Numbered from the stretch's first letter, positions 16,447 to 25,943 are shown. The stretch is DNA of 64,000 nucleotides from Cognaticolwellia beringensis (GCF_002076895.1 NZ_CP020465.1:2108001-2172000), one strand, 5' to 3'. The notes: generated from the letters alone by a model not told the origin. Translations and numbers: made by a program.

Positions 16447-17571
16447 ATGCAGCCTTGTTTATCTTTGTTAACGTTAATTTTTCTCACTTTTCATTATTCT
16501 GCCCATGCATCGCCTAAATTTTTTAACCTCGATAAAACGCCTGAGTTAGGAAAAATGGCGAGTTTTAAAGCCAGTGCTTTGTGTGATGTTGCAAAGGAAA
16601 CTAAACACTATATAACTCATACTCCAGAAGATAAGTTTGCTGTGCATGCGGGTAAAGTATTTGATGAAAATGTGACGCTTGCTCAGGTGGAAAAAACCCT
16701 GGAATTTATCTGTCAAACATATCGCGAAGATGTTCGAGCTAAGCGCCAAAGTCGGTTGCATGATAAGCGATTTTTAATTGATAACTTTGATTTTTATCGC
16801 TGGACTCCTGATACGGCAACAGCAAGAAAAATTGCTATAAAAAGCACGAATGCAAGAAAAACTAGCATGCTAAACGCTATTCCCAGTGACAAAATATTTT
16901 TAACTAAGTATTACACTAAATTATTAACCGCCAGTGATGTAAAAACTCAAGTCTATAATCAGGCACTGTATTCGCTGCCTTATGATGAATTAGGTTTAAC
17001 GTTAACTGAAGCGAATAATGATTTAACCATTACCCGCAATAAATATACTCGACAAGAAATTATTGCTGGCGTTTTAAATGATAAAAAATTAGCTAAAGCA
17101 TTAATTTGGCTAACCGAAGAAGCGTTGCATGATGTGTTATTGCAAGGTACAGGTGTGGTTGATGTTAATGGCACGCGACGCTATTTTAATGTTCATCGTA
17201 ATAACGGTATTGCCTATGATTACGCGATAGGTAAGCGTGAACAAGCACGTTATTGGTATTTTTCAGAAGTGCCAAGCATTATGGGTTATGGAGAAACGCT
17301 TGACAGTAAAATAGCGATCACGCCGCAAGTTTCTTTTGCAGGAAATGTGGCTGAGCTTGGCTTAGGTAAGTTGTTTATGGTGAGCTACCGACAAGCGGAT
17401 GAAAACATATCACGCTTGGGCGTACTCTCTGATCAAGGTGGCGCATTTGATAATAATTTATTTCAGCTCGACTTATTAGCTGATAGTTATTACGGCTGGG
17501 AAGATTACCATCAAGCTAATAAGCATTTACCTGATTACGCTAACGCTTGGTTATTGCTGATGAAGCCTTAA
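16447..17571 (+). CDS. Hypothetical exported protein with possible 3D (MltA-like) C-terminal domain
   Basis: A 374-residue protein with a probable Sec signal (about 1-22, ending SAHA). The bulk is unrecognised. Near the C-terminus (about 325-340) the pattern D-Q-G-G-A-F...L-F-Q-L-D-L resembles the three-Asp 3D domain of MltA-type lytic transglycosylases, where the motif is D-x-G-x-A-I...D. This suggests a periplasmic cell-wall enzyme, as inference only. The start has no clear Shine-Dalgarno sequence but is needed for the signal peptide. Confidence 0.6.
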   Translation: MQPCLSLLTLIFLTFHYSAHASPKFFNLDKTPELGKMASFKASALCDVAKETKHYITHTPEDKFAVHAGKVFDENVTLAQVEKTLEFICQTYREDVRAKRQSRLHDKRFLIDNFDFYRWTPDTATARKIAIKSTNARKTSMLNAIPSDKIFLTKYYTKLLTASDVKTQVYNQALYSLPYDELGLTLTEANNDLTITRNKYTRQEIIAGVLNDKKLAKALIWLTEEALHDVLLQGTGVVDVNGTRRYFNVHRNNGIAYDYAIGKREQARYWYFSEVPSIMGYGETLDSKIAITPQVSFAGNVAELGLGKLFMVSYRQADENISRLGVLSDQGGAFDNNLFQLDLLADSYYGWEDYHQANKHLPDYANAWLLLMKP

Positions 17572-17617
17572 AGCGTGTATTTGATTATTGTACACAACCT
17601 CAGAAAATAAATTTATG

Positions 17618-19513
17618 CTAGCTGGCTACAAGCGCTTTGGTTTTTTTTACGATATTTAGACTATTTTTTGGTTGATAGTCTAGTGGCGCAGCGATAAGGA
17701 TTTTACGAATTTCGGCTTCGTCTTCATCACACATAGCCAATTTTAGCTGGTGAATGATTTTTGCGACCTCGCTGTAATGTAATGAGCGCTCATTGGCGGT
17801 GAAAATACGTTGATGTTGGGTTTTTCTAGGATGATCGCCAATCAGTAATTCTTCGAAAAGTTTTTCACCAGGGCGCAGCCCGCTATAAAGTATTGGAACG
17901 TCACCATTGGGATTCGTGGCGTCTTTAACGGTTAAGCCCATTAAGTGCGTCATCTTGTAAGCTAGGTCAACTATTTTGACTGGTTTACCCATGTCTAAAA
18001 CAAAAACATCTCCGCCTGTTCCCATAGCACCTGCTTGAATAACTAATTGTGCGGCTTCAGGAATGGTCATAAAGTAACGAATGATATCTGGGTGTGTAAT
18101 GGTAATTGGGCCACCGTTTTTGATCTGTTTTTTAAATAGCGGCACCACCGATCCCGAAGAACCTAATACATTACCAAAGCGCACCATAATAAAGCGTGTA
18201 TTGTGCTCCTTTTTTGCAAACCCTTGCAGCACTAGCTCAGCTAAGCGTTTGGTGGCCCCCATAACATTGGTCGGTCTTACAGCTTTATCAGTAGAAATAA
18301 GTACAAAGGTTTCAACTTCGCAATAAATAGCCGCTTGTGCGATTTCATAAGTGCCTAAAACGTTATTTGTTACACCGGCTATTACGTTGTTCTCTACCAT
18401 AGGTACGTGCTTGTATGCTGCTGCATGGTAGATGGTTTGTACTTTGTGCTTATTAAAAATATGGCTCATCAGCATGCCATTTTGCACATTGCCGATCAGA
18501 GGTTCAACGTGCAAGCTATTATATTTTTCTGCTAACGTTTCACTTAACTCTTGGTGAATTTCATAAAGTAATGCTTCACTAACATCAAGTAATATCAAAG
18601 CTTTAGGCTTGTTTAATACAATCTGTCGACAGAGCTCTTTACCGATAGAGCCGCCGGCACCAGAAACCATCACAATTTTATCAGTAATATTTGCGCTCAA
18701 TAATTCTGCAATGGGTTCAACGGGTTTACGACCCAATAATTCGTCAACTGATACTTCTCTTAGTTCATCGATATTACGCTTGCCAGAAACAATGTCAGAC
18801 ATGTCGGGTACGATCAAAAGCTCAAGGGCATAAGGCTCTAAATGCGCTACGATTTGTTTTAATCGAGCAGGATCAACGGTTGGAATCGCAATCAACACTT
18901 TGAACTGACCATGCTTTTTAATAAGTTTGGCAATATTGTGATGAGAATGAATTTTTAACCCTAAAACACGTCGGCCGACATAGCGTTTTTTTTCGTCTAA
19001 AAAGACCAGAGGTTGATATTTTTTACCTAGTGATAAAGCGTGAACTAGCTGCCTACCTGCACTACTGGCACCATAAATAACCACGCCTTCACGTTCATCA
19101 AACAAATGTTTTCTAGAAATTAGGCTTACCAAGGCCCTAGCGCCAGCAATTTGTATACTCGCAATAACAAAAAAAACGATTGGCACAGAGCGTGGGATAA
19201 AAGCATCGAAAACAAGGCTACATAAGTAGAAAATAATACAGCCAATAATTAATAAGAGCTGTATTTTCAGTAAGGCTTTAGCATTGAAAAATCGGACGAA
19301 TGAGTTGTAAACATCAAAGAGGTAGAATAATGCTAAGGTTGATATCGCAACACAGATAAACGCAATATTTTCGAACCGAGAGAACTCAATATTATCAATA
19401 CCTAACCGGATTATGTAAGCAAAATAGAATGCTACAGCAAGAGAAAATAAGTCGTAGGTTAATGCAAGTAACAACTTAATAGGACTCGGAATTAAATCAA
19501 TTGGTCTAACCAT
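17618..19513 (-). CDS. Membrane-bound UDP-GlcNAc 4,6-dehydratase (PglF/WbpM/CapD type)
   Basis: A 631-residue nucleotide-sugar dehydratase. Four hydrophobic helices fill about residues 10-130. A first Rossmann-like domain (about 140-260, VIYGASSAGRQLV) is followed by the catalytic short-chain dehydrogenase domain beginning at the NAD motif SGAGGSIGKELC (about 286). Also visible are AAYKHVPMVE and STDKAVRPTNVMGATKR; the latter is characteristic of the PglF group, where the usual YxxxK is altered. It would convert UDP-GlcNAc to the 4-keto-6-deoxy sugar, the first step to UDP-bacillosamine. Last gene of a minus-strand group with the PglE, PglD and PglC-like genes. Confidence 0.9.
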   Translation of the reverse strand: MVRPIDLIPSPIKLLLALTYDLFSLAVAFYFAYIIRLGIDNIEFSRFENIAFICVAISTLALFYLFDVYNSFVRFFNAKALLKIQLLLIIGCIIFYLCSLVFDAFIPRSVPIVFFVIASIQIAGARALVSLISRKHLFDEREGVVIYGASSAGRQLVHALSLGKKYQPLVFLDEKKRYVGRRVLGLKIHSHHNIAKLIKKHGQFKVLIAIPTVDPARLKQIVAHLEPYALELLIVPDMSDIVSGKRNIDELREVSVDELLGRKPVEPIAELLSANITDKIVMVSGAGGSIGKELCRQIVLNKPKALILLDVSEALLYEIHQELSETLAEKYNSLHVEPLIGNVQNGMLMSHIFNKHKVQTIYHAAAYKHVPMVENNVIAGVTNNVLGTYEIAQAAIYCEVETFVLISTDKAVRPTNVMGATKRLAELVLQGFAKKEHNTRFIMVRFGNVLGSSGSVVPLFKKQIKNGGPITITHPDIIRYFMTIPEAAQLVIQAGAMGTGGDVFVLDMGKPVKIVDLAYKMTHLMGLTVKDATNPNGDVPILYSGLRPGEKLFEELLIGDHPRKTQHQRIFTANERSLHYSEVAKIIHQLKLAMCDEDEAEIRKILIAAPLDYQPKNSLNIVKKTKALVAS

Positions 19514-19580
19514 GAAAATATACTCTACTACACGTCGTTTTCAACGCAAAAACTGCATTAACGATCTTTGGCAGGTATTC

Positions 19581-19630
19581 TTGCAACATATTGTTACATT
19601 GTCATTACTTAATTTAACAATATGTTGCAA
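19581..19630. repeat. Perfect 16-bp inverted repeat inside the pgl-like operon
   Basis: TTGCAACATATTGTTA (19581-19596) and its exact reverse complement (19615-19630), 18-nt loop, in the 140-bp gap between the aminotransferase and dehydratase genes. No T-run follows on the minus strand, which argues against a simple terminator. Confidence 0.85.
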
Positions 19631-19653
19631 TGATTTAATGTCAAGGTATGTCT

Positions 19654-20835
19654 TTATGCCTTGTTACTAATAATATCAAGCGCTTGGCTCAGCCTTTGGC
19701 AAACAGTATTCATTTCACTTTCAGTCAATGTTGGATGCACTAAGAACATTAAGCTAGTTTCACCTAAAGATTGAGCATGTTTCAATGCTACTTTAGGCTG
19801 AAGACCGGTTTGATCGAAAGCTTTTTCTTTATACACTTCAGAGCAGGTACCTGAATAACAAGGCACATTGAACTCGTTGATGATATTCATAATGTCGTCT
19901 CGAGAGATGCCCTCGGGGACTTTGTCATAATCAACAAAGACGTAACATTTGTAATAAGCATGAACGATATAATTAGGCACTGTTGGCACGACTAACCAAG
20001 GGTATAGTCGACAGACTTGAAATATTTTCTCAGCATTTTCATTACGAATTTTTGTCCACGTGGGCATGCGCTTGAGTTGAATACGGCCAATAGCCGATTG
20101 CATTTCTGTTAGTCGCCAATTGGTGCCAAAGCTTTCGTGTAGCCAACGATAACCTGGAGCATGTTGTTTTTCATAAACAGCGGCATAGGATTTGCCATGA
20201 TCTTTAAAGGCCCAAGCCTTACTCCACAGCGTTTTGTCATTGGTGGTGAGCATGCCGCCTTCGCCGCCTGTGGTCATTATTTTGTCTTGGCAAAACGACC
20301 AAGCGCCGATATGGCCAATGCTACCCACGGATCTGCCTTTATATTTTGTGCCATGTGCTTGGGCACAATCTTCTATAACATAGAGATTATTTTGTTCGGC
20401 TAGCGTCATTATGCCGTCCATTTCACAAGGCCAGCCAGCTAAGTGAACACAAATAATCGCTTTGGTTTTTTCTGTTAATACAGCTTTAATTGTCGTTACA
20501 CTGATGTTTTGGCTATCAAGTTCAACATCGGCAAAAATAGGTGTGGCGCCAGCGTTAATAATGCTACTTATCGACGCGATAAAAGTTCTTGAAGTAACAA
20601 TGACTTCATCGCCTTCAGCAATCTCTAAAGCATTCAAAGCAAGGTCCAACGCTAAAGTGCCATTTGCAACCGCTACGGCATATTGACTATCAGTGTAAGC
20701 AGCGAACTCTTTTTCAAATTCTCGCCCTTGTTGGCCGGTCCAGTAGTTAACTTTATTAGACTGTAATACTTGGCTAACGGCTGTAATTTCTTCTTCGCTA
20801 AAGCTCGGCCATGGGGAAAGTTGCGTATTGAGCAC
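19654..20835 (-). CDS. DegT/DnrJ/EryC1/StrS aminotransferase (PglE-like)
   Basis: A 393-residue PLP-dependent sugar aminotransferase. The PLP lysine lies in SFCQDKIMTTGGEGGM at about residue 184, with the family motifs GTLALDLAL, EDCAQAHG and the GTNWRLTEMQSAIGRIQ segment. With its neighbours it should transfer an amino group from glutamate to the 4-keto sugar made by the PglF-like enzyme, giving UDP-4-amino-4,6-dideoxy-GlcNAc. The start is GTG, 17 bases after the PglD-like gene. Confidence 0.9.
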   Translation of the reverse strand: MLNTQLSPWPSFSEEEITAVSQVLQSNKVNYWTGQQGREFEKEFAAYTDSQYAVAVANGTLALDLALNALEIAEGDEVIVTSRTFIASISSIINAGATPIFADVELDSQNISVTTIKAVLTEKTKAIICVHLAGWPCEMDGIMTLAEQNNLYVIEDCAQAHGTKYKGRSVGSIGHIGAWSFCQDKIMTTGGEGGMLTTNDKTLWSKAWAFKDHGKSYAAVYEKQHAPGYRWLHESFGTNWRLTEMQSAIGRIQLKRMPTWTKIRNENAEKIFQVCRLYPWLVVPTVPNYIVHAYYKCYVFVDYDKVPEGISRDDIMNIINEFNVPCYSGTCSEVYKEKAFDQTGLQPKVALKHAQSLGETSLMFLVHPTLTESEMNTVCQRLSQALDIISNKA

Positions 20836-20852
20836 AGGTGATCCTATAAAGT

Positions 20853-21491
20853 TTAAATAAGTGAACGAACAGGGCGGGCAGGTACGCCCAAATAAAGTTT
20901 ATTGCTCTGGGTAGGTTTTGTTATCACCGCACCGGCACCAGACTGCGTGTTTTGGGCAAGAGTAATATATTCGACAACACTGCTGCCAATACCTAACCAA
21001 GACAATTTGCCAACATTAACACCACCAGCGATATTAACCCCCGGAGAAATATGACAATAAGCTTGGATATGACAGTCATGATCGATAGTCGCAGCAGTAT
21101 TAATAATGCAACCCTCGTCGATACGTGCGCCGATATTTACCACGGCATTGGCAAAAATAACCACGCCTGGGCCGATATAACTATGTTTGCTGATAAAGGC
21201 TGTCGGGTGAATTAATGTCGCTAAGCAACGGTTCGCGGCAGATAGCTGCTGCAATATACTTGCTCGTATCGTGTTATTGCCAATGGCTACGATAAAGTTA
21301 ACGTTTTCATCATATTCAACCCAGCTGTCGATAGGCCCAGCAATATGCCAGTGGTTTTTATCTTTAAGTTTTTCCAAACAGTCGTCGAGAAAAATAATCT
21401 CATTGTAGTGGCCGATATTTTCTGCACAATCAGCTGCGACAAGACCATGGCCGCCAGCGCCAATAATGACTAAGGTATTATTATTTTTCAT
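20853..21491 (-). CDS. Sugar N-acetyltransferase, NeuD/PglD family
   Basis: A 212-residue two-domain acyltransferase. The N-terminus has the dinucleotide-like motif VIIGAGGHGLV (sugar-nucleotide binding), the C-terminal half is a left-handed beta-helix of hexapeptide repeats ending in GVPARPVRS. The PglD subfamily acetylates the C4 amine to give UDP-di-N-acetylbacillosamine. It overlaps the sugar-transferase stop by four bases (ATGA), so the two are translationally coupled. Confidence 0.9.
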   Translation of the reverse strand: MKNNNTLVIIGAGGHGLVAADCAENIGHYNEIIFLDDCLEKLKDKNHWHIAGPIDSWVEYDENVNFIVAIGNNTIRASILQQLSAANRCLATLIHPTAFISKHSYIGPGVVIFANAVVNIGARIDEGCIINTAATIDHDCHIQAYCHISPGVNIAGGVNVGKLSWLGIGSSVVEYITLAQNTQSGAGAVITKPTQSNKLYLGVPARPVRSLI

Positions 21492-22090
21492 TGTTGACCT
21501 GTAAACTTTTTCATTGTCGCTTCCTCGCTGGCGCTGATATCAGCTTGCGAGAAAACTTTTTGAATCGTGAGGTATATAATTTTAATATCTAACCATAAAG
21601 ACTGATTATTTACATACCAAACATCGAGCTCAAATTTTTCTTGCCAGCTGATCGCGTTTCGTCCATTAACCTGCGCCCAGCCTGTAATGCCGGGTTTAAC
21701 GTTATGTCTTCTTGCTTGCTGTTTGGAATATAGTGGCAAGTATTCAACCAACAAGGGCCTTGGTCCGACCAAACTCATATCGCCTTTTAACACCGAAAAT
21801 AACCCTGGCAGTTCATCTAAACTTGAGTTTCTTAGTTTTATACCAAATTCGGTTAAGCGCTGATTATCGGGTAATGGAACACCATTTTTATCTTGCGCAT
21901 CTCGCATGGAACGGAATTTTTTCATGGTAAATATCTTGCCATTCAAACCTGGCCTTTGTTGGCTGAATATGACCGGCTTACCTAAGTTATTAGCGACTTT
22001 ACGGGTAATAATAAGATATAAAGGTGAGAGTATAATTAGCGTAAATAAAGCGGCTAATATATCTATAGTGCGTTTGATTATTTTATACAT
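21488..22090 (-). CDS. Initiating phosphoglycosyl transferase (PglC/WcaJ-type)
   Basis: A 200-residue monotopic phosphoglycosyl transferase. One N-terminal hydrophobic re-entrant segment (about 8-27, with the helix-breaking SP motif) precedes the catalytic domain: QQRPGLNGKIFTMKKFRSM, the DE pair in SSLDELPGL, SLVGPRPLL, and KPGITGWAQVNGRN. It transfers a sugar-1-phosphate, here probably diNAcBac-1-P, from UDP to undecaprenyl phosphate to start repeat-unit synthesis. First gene of the minus-strand arm. The short PglC-like form lacks the extra helices of WbaP or WcaJ. Confidence 0.92.
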   Translation of the reverse strand: MYKIIKRTIDILAALFTLIILSPLYLIITRKVANNLGKPVIFSQQRPGLNGKIFTMKKFRSMRDAQDKNGVPLPDNQRLTEFGIKLRNSSLDELPGLFSVLKGDMSLVGPRPLLVEYLPLYSKQQARRHNVKPGITGWAQVNGRNAISWQEKFELDVWYVNNQSLWLDIKIIYLTIQKVFSQADISASEEATMKKFTGQQ

Positions 22091-22409
22091 AATAACTAGT
22101 CAGCAATCAGGAAACCGAAAGCTGCAATGTTCCGTTTTCGCTTTTTGACTTTATTTTCCAATATAACAGGAGTAAATTGAACAGTACAATAATAACAAAT
22201 TGATTTTCATATCTAAGTCTACTTATGCACGCTGTTGTTCGTTTATATTATTTATTACGTTGCTGCTATTTCAAAAAAACATCTGCCTTATCTAAGCTCA
22301 CGCTTCACTTTAGCCGTGTTAATTTTGCATTTGATTTAAATGTGCTTGCTGCTAACGCAATTTCGCCCATGTCTCTTGTTAGATTAAATTATAAAGGCTA
22401 AGGCTTAAT
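22091..22409. other. 319-bp divergent promoter region of the polysaccharide locus
   Basis: Lies between the minus-strand pgl-like arm and the plus-strand glycosyltransferase arm, so it should hold both promoters, most likely in the AT-rich 22091-22224. I see no JUMPstart or ops element. The right half is taken up by a 58-codon open frame, listed separately. Confidence 0.5.
22225..22401 (+). CDS. Possible 58-aa leader or gene remnant before the glycosyltransferases
   Basis: An uninterrupted frame from ATG (22225) to TAA (22399-22401), ending eight bases before the first glycosyltransferase ATG, with codon use like the neighbouring genes (CGT, GCT, TTA). The basic product (RCCYFKKTSALSKLTLHF) matches no family I know. 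It could be a translated leader or the remnant of a deleted gene. The ribosome binding site is weak. Confidence 0.3.
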   Translation: MHAVVRLYYLLRCCYFKKTSALSKLTLHFSRVNFAFDLNVLAANAISPMSLVRLNYKG

Positions 22410-23540
22410 ATGTTGAAGAATACTGCGCAGCAAAGCGTTTTGCATGTATTTATGAACTTAAATCTTGGCGGTGCTGAAAGTCGCATAATGGATTTATTTC
22501 GTAGCCAAGATGCTAATATTTTGGTGAATGATTTTGTAATTATGACCAACGAACACTGCTACTTTACCGATGAGGTTATTGCTAAAGGCGGGCAGGTTCA
22601 CGTGATTGATAGCCCGCGAAATTCCATGATAAAAAGCCTTTGGCAATTGTATCAACTTTTGAAAGTAAAGCCGCAGTATACTGCGCTTCACGCTCATACC
22701 TCTTACTATTCTGGCTTATGTGTTTTTATTGCTTTTGTGGCTGGAATTTCAGCTCGAATAACCCATGCCCGCAATACCAGCACCGGTGCAGATAATTTAC
22801 CAACCAGAATTATGTTGTTAGTTGGCAGAAAGTTAAGTGCAATATTTGCGACTAGCCGATTTGCGATTTCAACTGATGCCGGCAAGTTTTTATACGGTAA
22901 CAAAGCACCTTTTAGCGTTGTGCCAAATGCTTTTGATTTTCGTAAAATAAGACACAAACAATGGGTTAAAGAGGATGAAAAATTACTCTACGACCTTGAT
23001 CCAAAAGTACTTAATATTGTTTGTGTCGGTCGTTTCTATACGGTTAAAAATCATTTTTTTTTGTTAGATGTTATGCATCAATTAGCACAAAAAAATAACG
23101 ACTTTTGTTTACATTTGATTGGCGACGGTGAACTAAACGAAGCAATGCAAGTGCAAGTTCAACGATTAGGTTTAGAAAAAAACGTCAGGTTTTGGGGCAA
23201 AAGAGCTGACGTTGATCAGTTGTTGTCTTTATTTGATGTCATGGTGATGACCTCAAAAAGCGAAGGGCTTGGAGTGGCAGCGTTAGAGGCGCAAGCTGCC
23301 GGTTTACCTTGTGTGCTGTCAGCGGGCATCCCTCTGGAAGCGGATATTGGTTTAGGGCTTTGTCTATATATTGATTTGAGTTTACCGCTTGATGAATGGG
23401 TCGATGCGATTCAACGACAGGCCTTGATTTCACCGGTGAGTAAGGTGGAAACAGATCAACAATTTGAACGTCGAGGATATAGTTTATCTGCTACTCGTCA
23501 GCGATACTTGGACGCATATTTACGCCATGAAAAAAATTAG
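22410..23540 (+). CDS. GT4 family glycosyltransferase
   Basis: A 376-residue retaining glycosyltransferase with GT-B fold. The acceptor-side start has FMNLNLGGAESRIMDL. The donor domain opens with VCVGRFYTVKNH and contains the E-x7-E signature in TSKSEGLGVAALEAQAAGLP. TAAGG lies upstream of the ATG, a good ribosome binding site. First gene of the plus-strand polysaccharide arm. Donor and acceptor cannot be read; it probably adds a later sugar to the undecaprenyl-linked unit. Confidence 0.9.
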   Translation: MLKNTAQQSVLHVFMNLNLGGAESRIMDLFRSQDANILVNDFVIMTNEHCYFTDEVIAKGGQVHVIDSPRNSMIKSLWQLYQLLKVKPQYTALHAHTSYYSGLCVFIAFVAGISARITHARNTSTGADNLPTRIMLLVGRKLSAIFATSRFAISTDAGKFLYGNKAPFSVVPNAFDFRKIRHKQWVKEDEKLLYDLDPKVLNIVCVGRFYTVKNHFFLLDVMHQLAQKNNDFCLHLIGDGELNEAMQVQVQRLGLEKNVRFWGKRADVDQLLSLFDVMVMTSKSEGLGVAALEAQAAGLPCVLSAGIPLEADIGLGLCLYIDLSLPLDEWVDAIQRQALISPVSKVETDQQFERRGYSLSATRQRYLDAYLRHEKN

Positions 23541-24621
23541 AGTCTTACAAGTTATTCCTGCACTTACCTTAGGTGGTATATCTTCCGTGGTGATGAATTG
23601 GTATCGTCATTTAGATACCCATATGTACCAATTTGATTTTATTAGTTTTAATGATGGCCCGTTAAGGACTGAAATTTTGGCATTAGGGGGTAATATTCAC
23701 CTTATCCCGACCATCAAGCAAAAGCCATTTGAGCACTTAAAGGCATTGAACGATATTTTATCAAAGGAGCATAGCTATGATGTTGTACATGTGCATAATA
23801 GTTTTAAAAATGGTGTGTTACTCTGGCTTGCTAAACGAAAGGGGATAAAGGTTCGCGTTTGTCATTCGCATACCAGTGGCGTTGAAAACAAGTTTTTGTT
23901 GCCATTTATGGGGGTGTTTAAAGCGATTGTTATGCGGGCAAGTAATGTGCACTTAGCTTGCGGAAAACAAGCCGGAGAATTTTTATACGGCCACAAGCCT
24001 TTTACTGTGATTAACAATGCTATTTCCGTGCAACGATATTTAGCTGATTCGAACGATACCCGTGAAATAAAAAAGCAATTTTTGTTGCCGAAGCATAAAA
24101 AATTAGTGCTGCATGTTGGGCGCTTTTCACTAGTGAAAAATCATCAGTTTTTGTTACAGCTCGCGCAGAATAACGCGTTAGATCCACTGATACATTTTGT
24201 CTGTGTTGGTGAAGGGCCATTAAAAGCAGAGTTTGCCGAAAAAATTCAACACGAAAATTTACAAGGGCGTTTTACTTTGTTACCAGCAACACCCGAAATC
24301 CCTCATTTATTGCAAAGTGCAGACGCTTTTATTATGCCGTCATTATTTGAAGGTATCTCCGTGGCTTTATTAGAAGCGCAAGCAGCAGCTTTACCCTGTT
24401 TAATTTCAAATACTATAGCGCAAGCGTCAGATATGGGGCTTGATTTAATTTCATTTAATCCGCTTGAAGACCTGTCGCCTTGGCTTGCGCAACTAAATAA
24501 ATTACCTAGTGTTAACTTAACTTCTGAGAAAGTTACTCAGGCATTTTTTACAAAAGGATTTTCCACAGAAAGCGTGCTAGCGCAATTAACGGATATTTAT
24601 AACTCGTGTGATATCGAATGA
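23527..24621 (+). CDS. GT4 family glycosyltransferase (EpsF-like)
   Basis: A 364-residue GT-B enzyme starting MKKIRVLQVIPALTLGGISS. The donor domain has LHVGRFSLVKNH and MPSLFEGISVALLEAQAAALP (E-x7-E). The frame is open further upstream, to 23464, but the ATG at 23527 is preferred because the family starts here. It overlaps the previous gene by 14 bases, implying translational coupling. It is similar in layout to its upstream neighbour, so they may be an old duplication. Confidence 0.9.
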   Translation: MKKIRVLQVIPALTLGGISSVVMNWYRHLDTHMYQFDFISFNDGPLRTEILALGGNIHLIPTIKQKPFEHLKALNDILSKEHSYDVVHVHNSFKNGVLLWLAKRKGIKVRVCHSHTSGVENKFLLPFMGVFKAIVMRASNVHLACGKQAGEFLYGHKPFTVINNAISVQRYLADSNDTREIKKQFLLPKHKKLVLHVGRFSLVKNHQFLLQLAQNNALDPLIHFVCVGEGPLKAEFAEKIQHENLQGRFTLLPATPEIPHLLQSADAFIMPSLFEGISVALLEAQAAALPCLISNTIAQASDMGLDLISFNPLEDLSPWLAQLNKLPSVNLTSEKVTQAFFTKGFSTESVLAQLTDIYNSCDIE

Positions 24622-25943
24622 TATTAAATAAGTTATCGCGGCTACTTAATATTGAAATTGGGCTTTGTGCTCTACTTATCGTGTTGTATGCGATAACCTC
24701 AAGTGAATTGCTGTTATTATTTGTGGTGTTCATTGGTGTTTCCTGTGCATTCGTCTTGCCATTTGGGCGCAGTATTCAGCTAGCGTTTTTTTTACTGCCT
24801 TGTACCGAGGTGTTTACACAGTCATCTTATATATCAATTTCGCTATTGACCTGTATTTTTTTGGCCATGTTTGGTCGATATATGCTGACCCATGTTGCAA
24901 AAACACAATATTCACAGCCAGGGTTATTGTTAATGCTGTTGGTATTGGTTTACGAATTGGCGCACATTATTTATAACCCTTTAATGGCTTCTTTTGTGAC
25001 CGTGCGTTGGTCAATTTTCTTTATTTTCACGTCTTTGTTATTGTTCGATCGAAATAAGTATTGCTCATTTTCGCAATTACGTTTTGCACTTTTATGCGGT
25101 GTTATTACTTCAACTTTATTTGGCTTAATACAACAATATTTGGTGCTTTCTAATGCACATTCAATCAATGCTATTTCTCGTTTTTCAGGTGGAGCGGGTG
25201 ATCCAAATAATTTTGGTTTGTTTTGCCTGCTACTGATTTATTTTTACTTACCGATTGTCCCAAGAGAAAAAATATCGCGATCAACCTTACTGATCATTTT
25301 GATGATGCTAACTTTTGGAGCATTAACCGTATCCCGTAGTTTCTTTATTGTCGCGACGCTGAGTTTAATGACTTATTTCATTTTTTATTTTCGTTCAGCG
25401 ATAGGGGACATGTTTGTCCGTTTTCTTATTTTATTAAATGGTCTGTTGATTTTATTTTGTCTGTATTGGCTCAGCGGAGCTACTTTTTTGAGTGAGTTAG
25501 ATATATTTGTTCGGTTTAGTGGTAATAACTTATCAGATTTAACTGGCTCTCGTAGTGATATATTGCAAGCATACATAACGCTTTTCTTCGAGCTACCTTA
25601 TAACTTTGTGCTGTTTGGTGCTGGTATTAATGGTTACTTAGCCTATTACAATCATGACTTTTTACAGGCCGGCCTTTTTAATGAAGTGGTGGGGCCGCAC
25701 AACACACTGCTTGAAATTGTGATAAGTTTTGGCTTAGTGGGTTTCAGTCTGTTTGCCACTTATATTTATTTTGGCTTTCGGGCTGAAAGAAATCGCGTTG
25801 CTAGTAGCCATATTTTTCGTTTAGCGTGGTTGCCAATTATCGTATTTATTTTGTACTGCTTTAGCCTACAAAACTTAGGTAAATATAGTAGCTACTTTAT
25901 TTTAATGTTGATCGTTTATAACACGTATAGAAAAGACACTTAG
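24618..25943 (+). CDS. O-antigen/exopolysaccharide polymerase (Wzy-like)
   Basis: A 441-residue inner-membrane protein with roughly ten to twelve hydrophobic helices. The O-antigen ligase/polymerase type is supported by the segment FSGGAGDPNNFGLF, the large periplasmic loop around 290-340 with LTGSRSDILQAY, and GPHNTLLEIVISFGLVG, which carries the conserved H-N pair. It should polymerise flipped repeat units on the periplasmic face. It overlaps the upstream gene by four bases (ATGA) and its stop touches the next start. Confidence 0.85.
   Translation: MILNKLSRLLNIEIGLCALLIVLYAITSSELLLLFVVFIGVSCAFVLPFGRSIQLAFFLLPCTEVFTQSSYISISLLTCIFLAMFGRYMLTHVAKTQYSQPGLLLMLLVLVYELAHIIYNPLMASFVTVRWSIFFIFTSLLLFDRNKYCSFSQLRFALLCGVITSTLFGLIQQYLVLSNAHSINAISRFSGGAGDPNNFGLFCLLLIYFYLPIVPREKISRSTLLIILMMLTFGALTVSRSFFIVATLSLMTYFIFYFRSAIGDMFVRFLILLNGLLILFCLYWLSGATFLSELDIFVRFSGNNLSDLTGSRSDILQAYITLFFELPYNFVLFGAGINGYLAYYNHDFLQAGLFNEVVGPHNTLLEIVISFGLVGFSLFATYIYFGFRAERNRVASSHIFRLAWLPIIVFILYCFSLQNLGKYSSYFILMLIVYNTYRKDT

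Noticed and set aside
22091..22409. JUMPstart/ops element for RfaH in the polysaccharide promoter region
   Set aside because: No GGCGGTAG string is present here. GGCGGT at 61329-61334 is part of an imperfect inverted repeat and lacks the rest of ops.
23464..23526. Upstream extension of the second glycosyltransferase frame
   Set aside because: The extra 21 residues overlap the previous gene and are not family-like; the start at 23527 begins at the conserved MKKIRVLQVIP.
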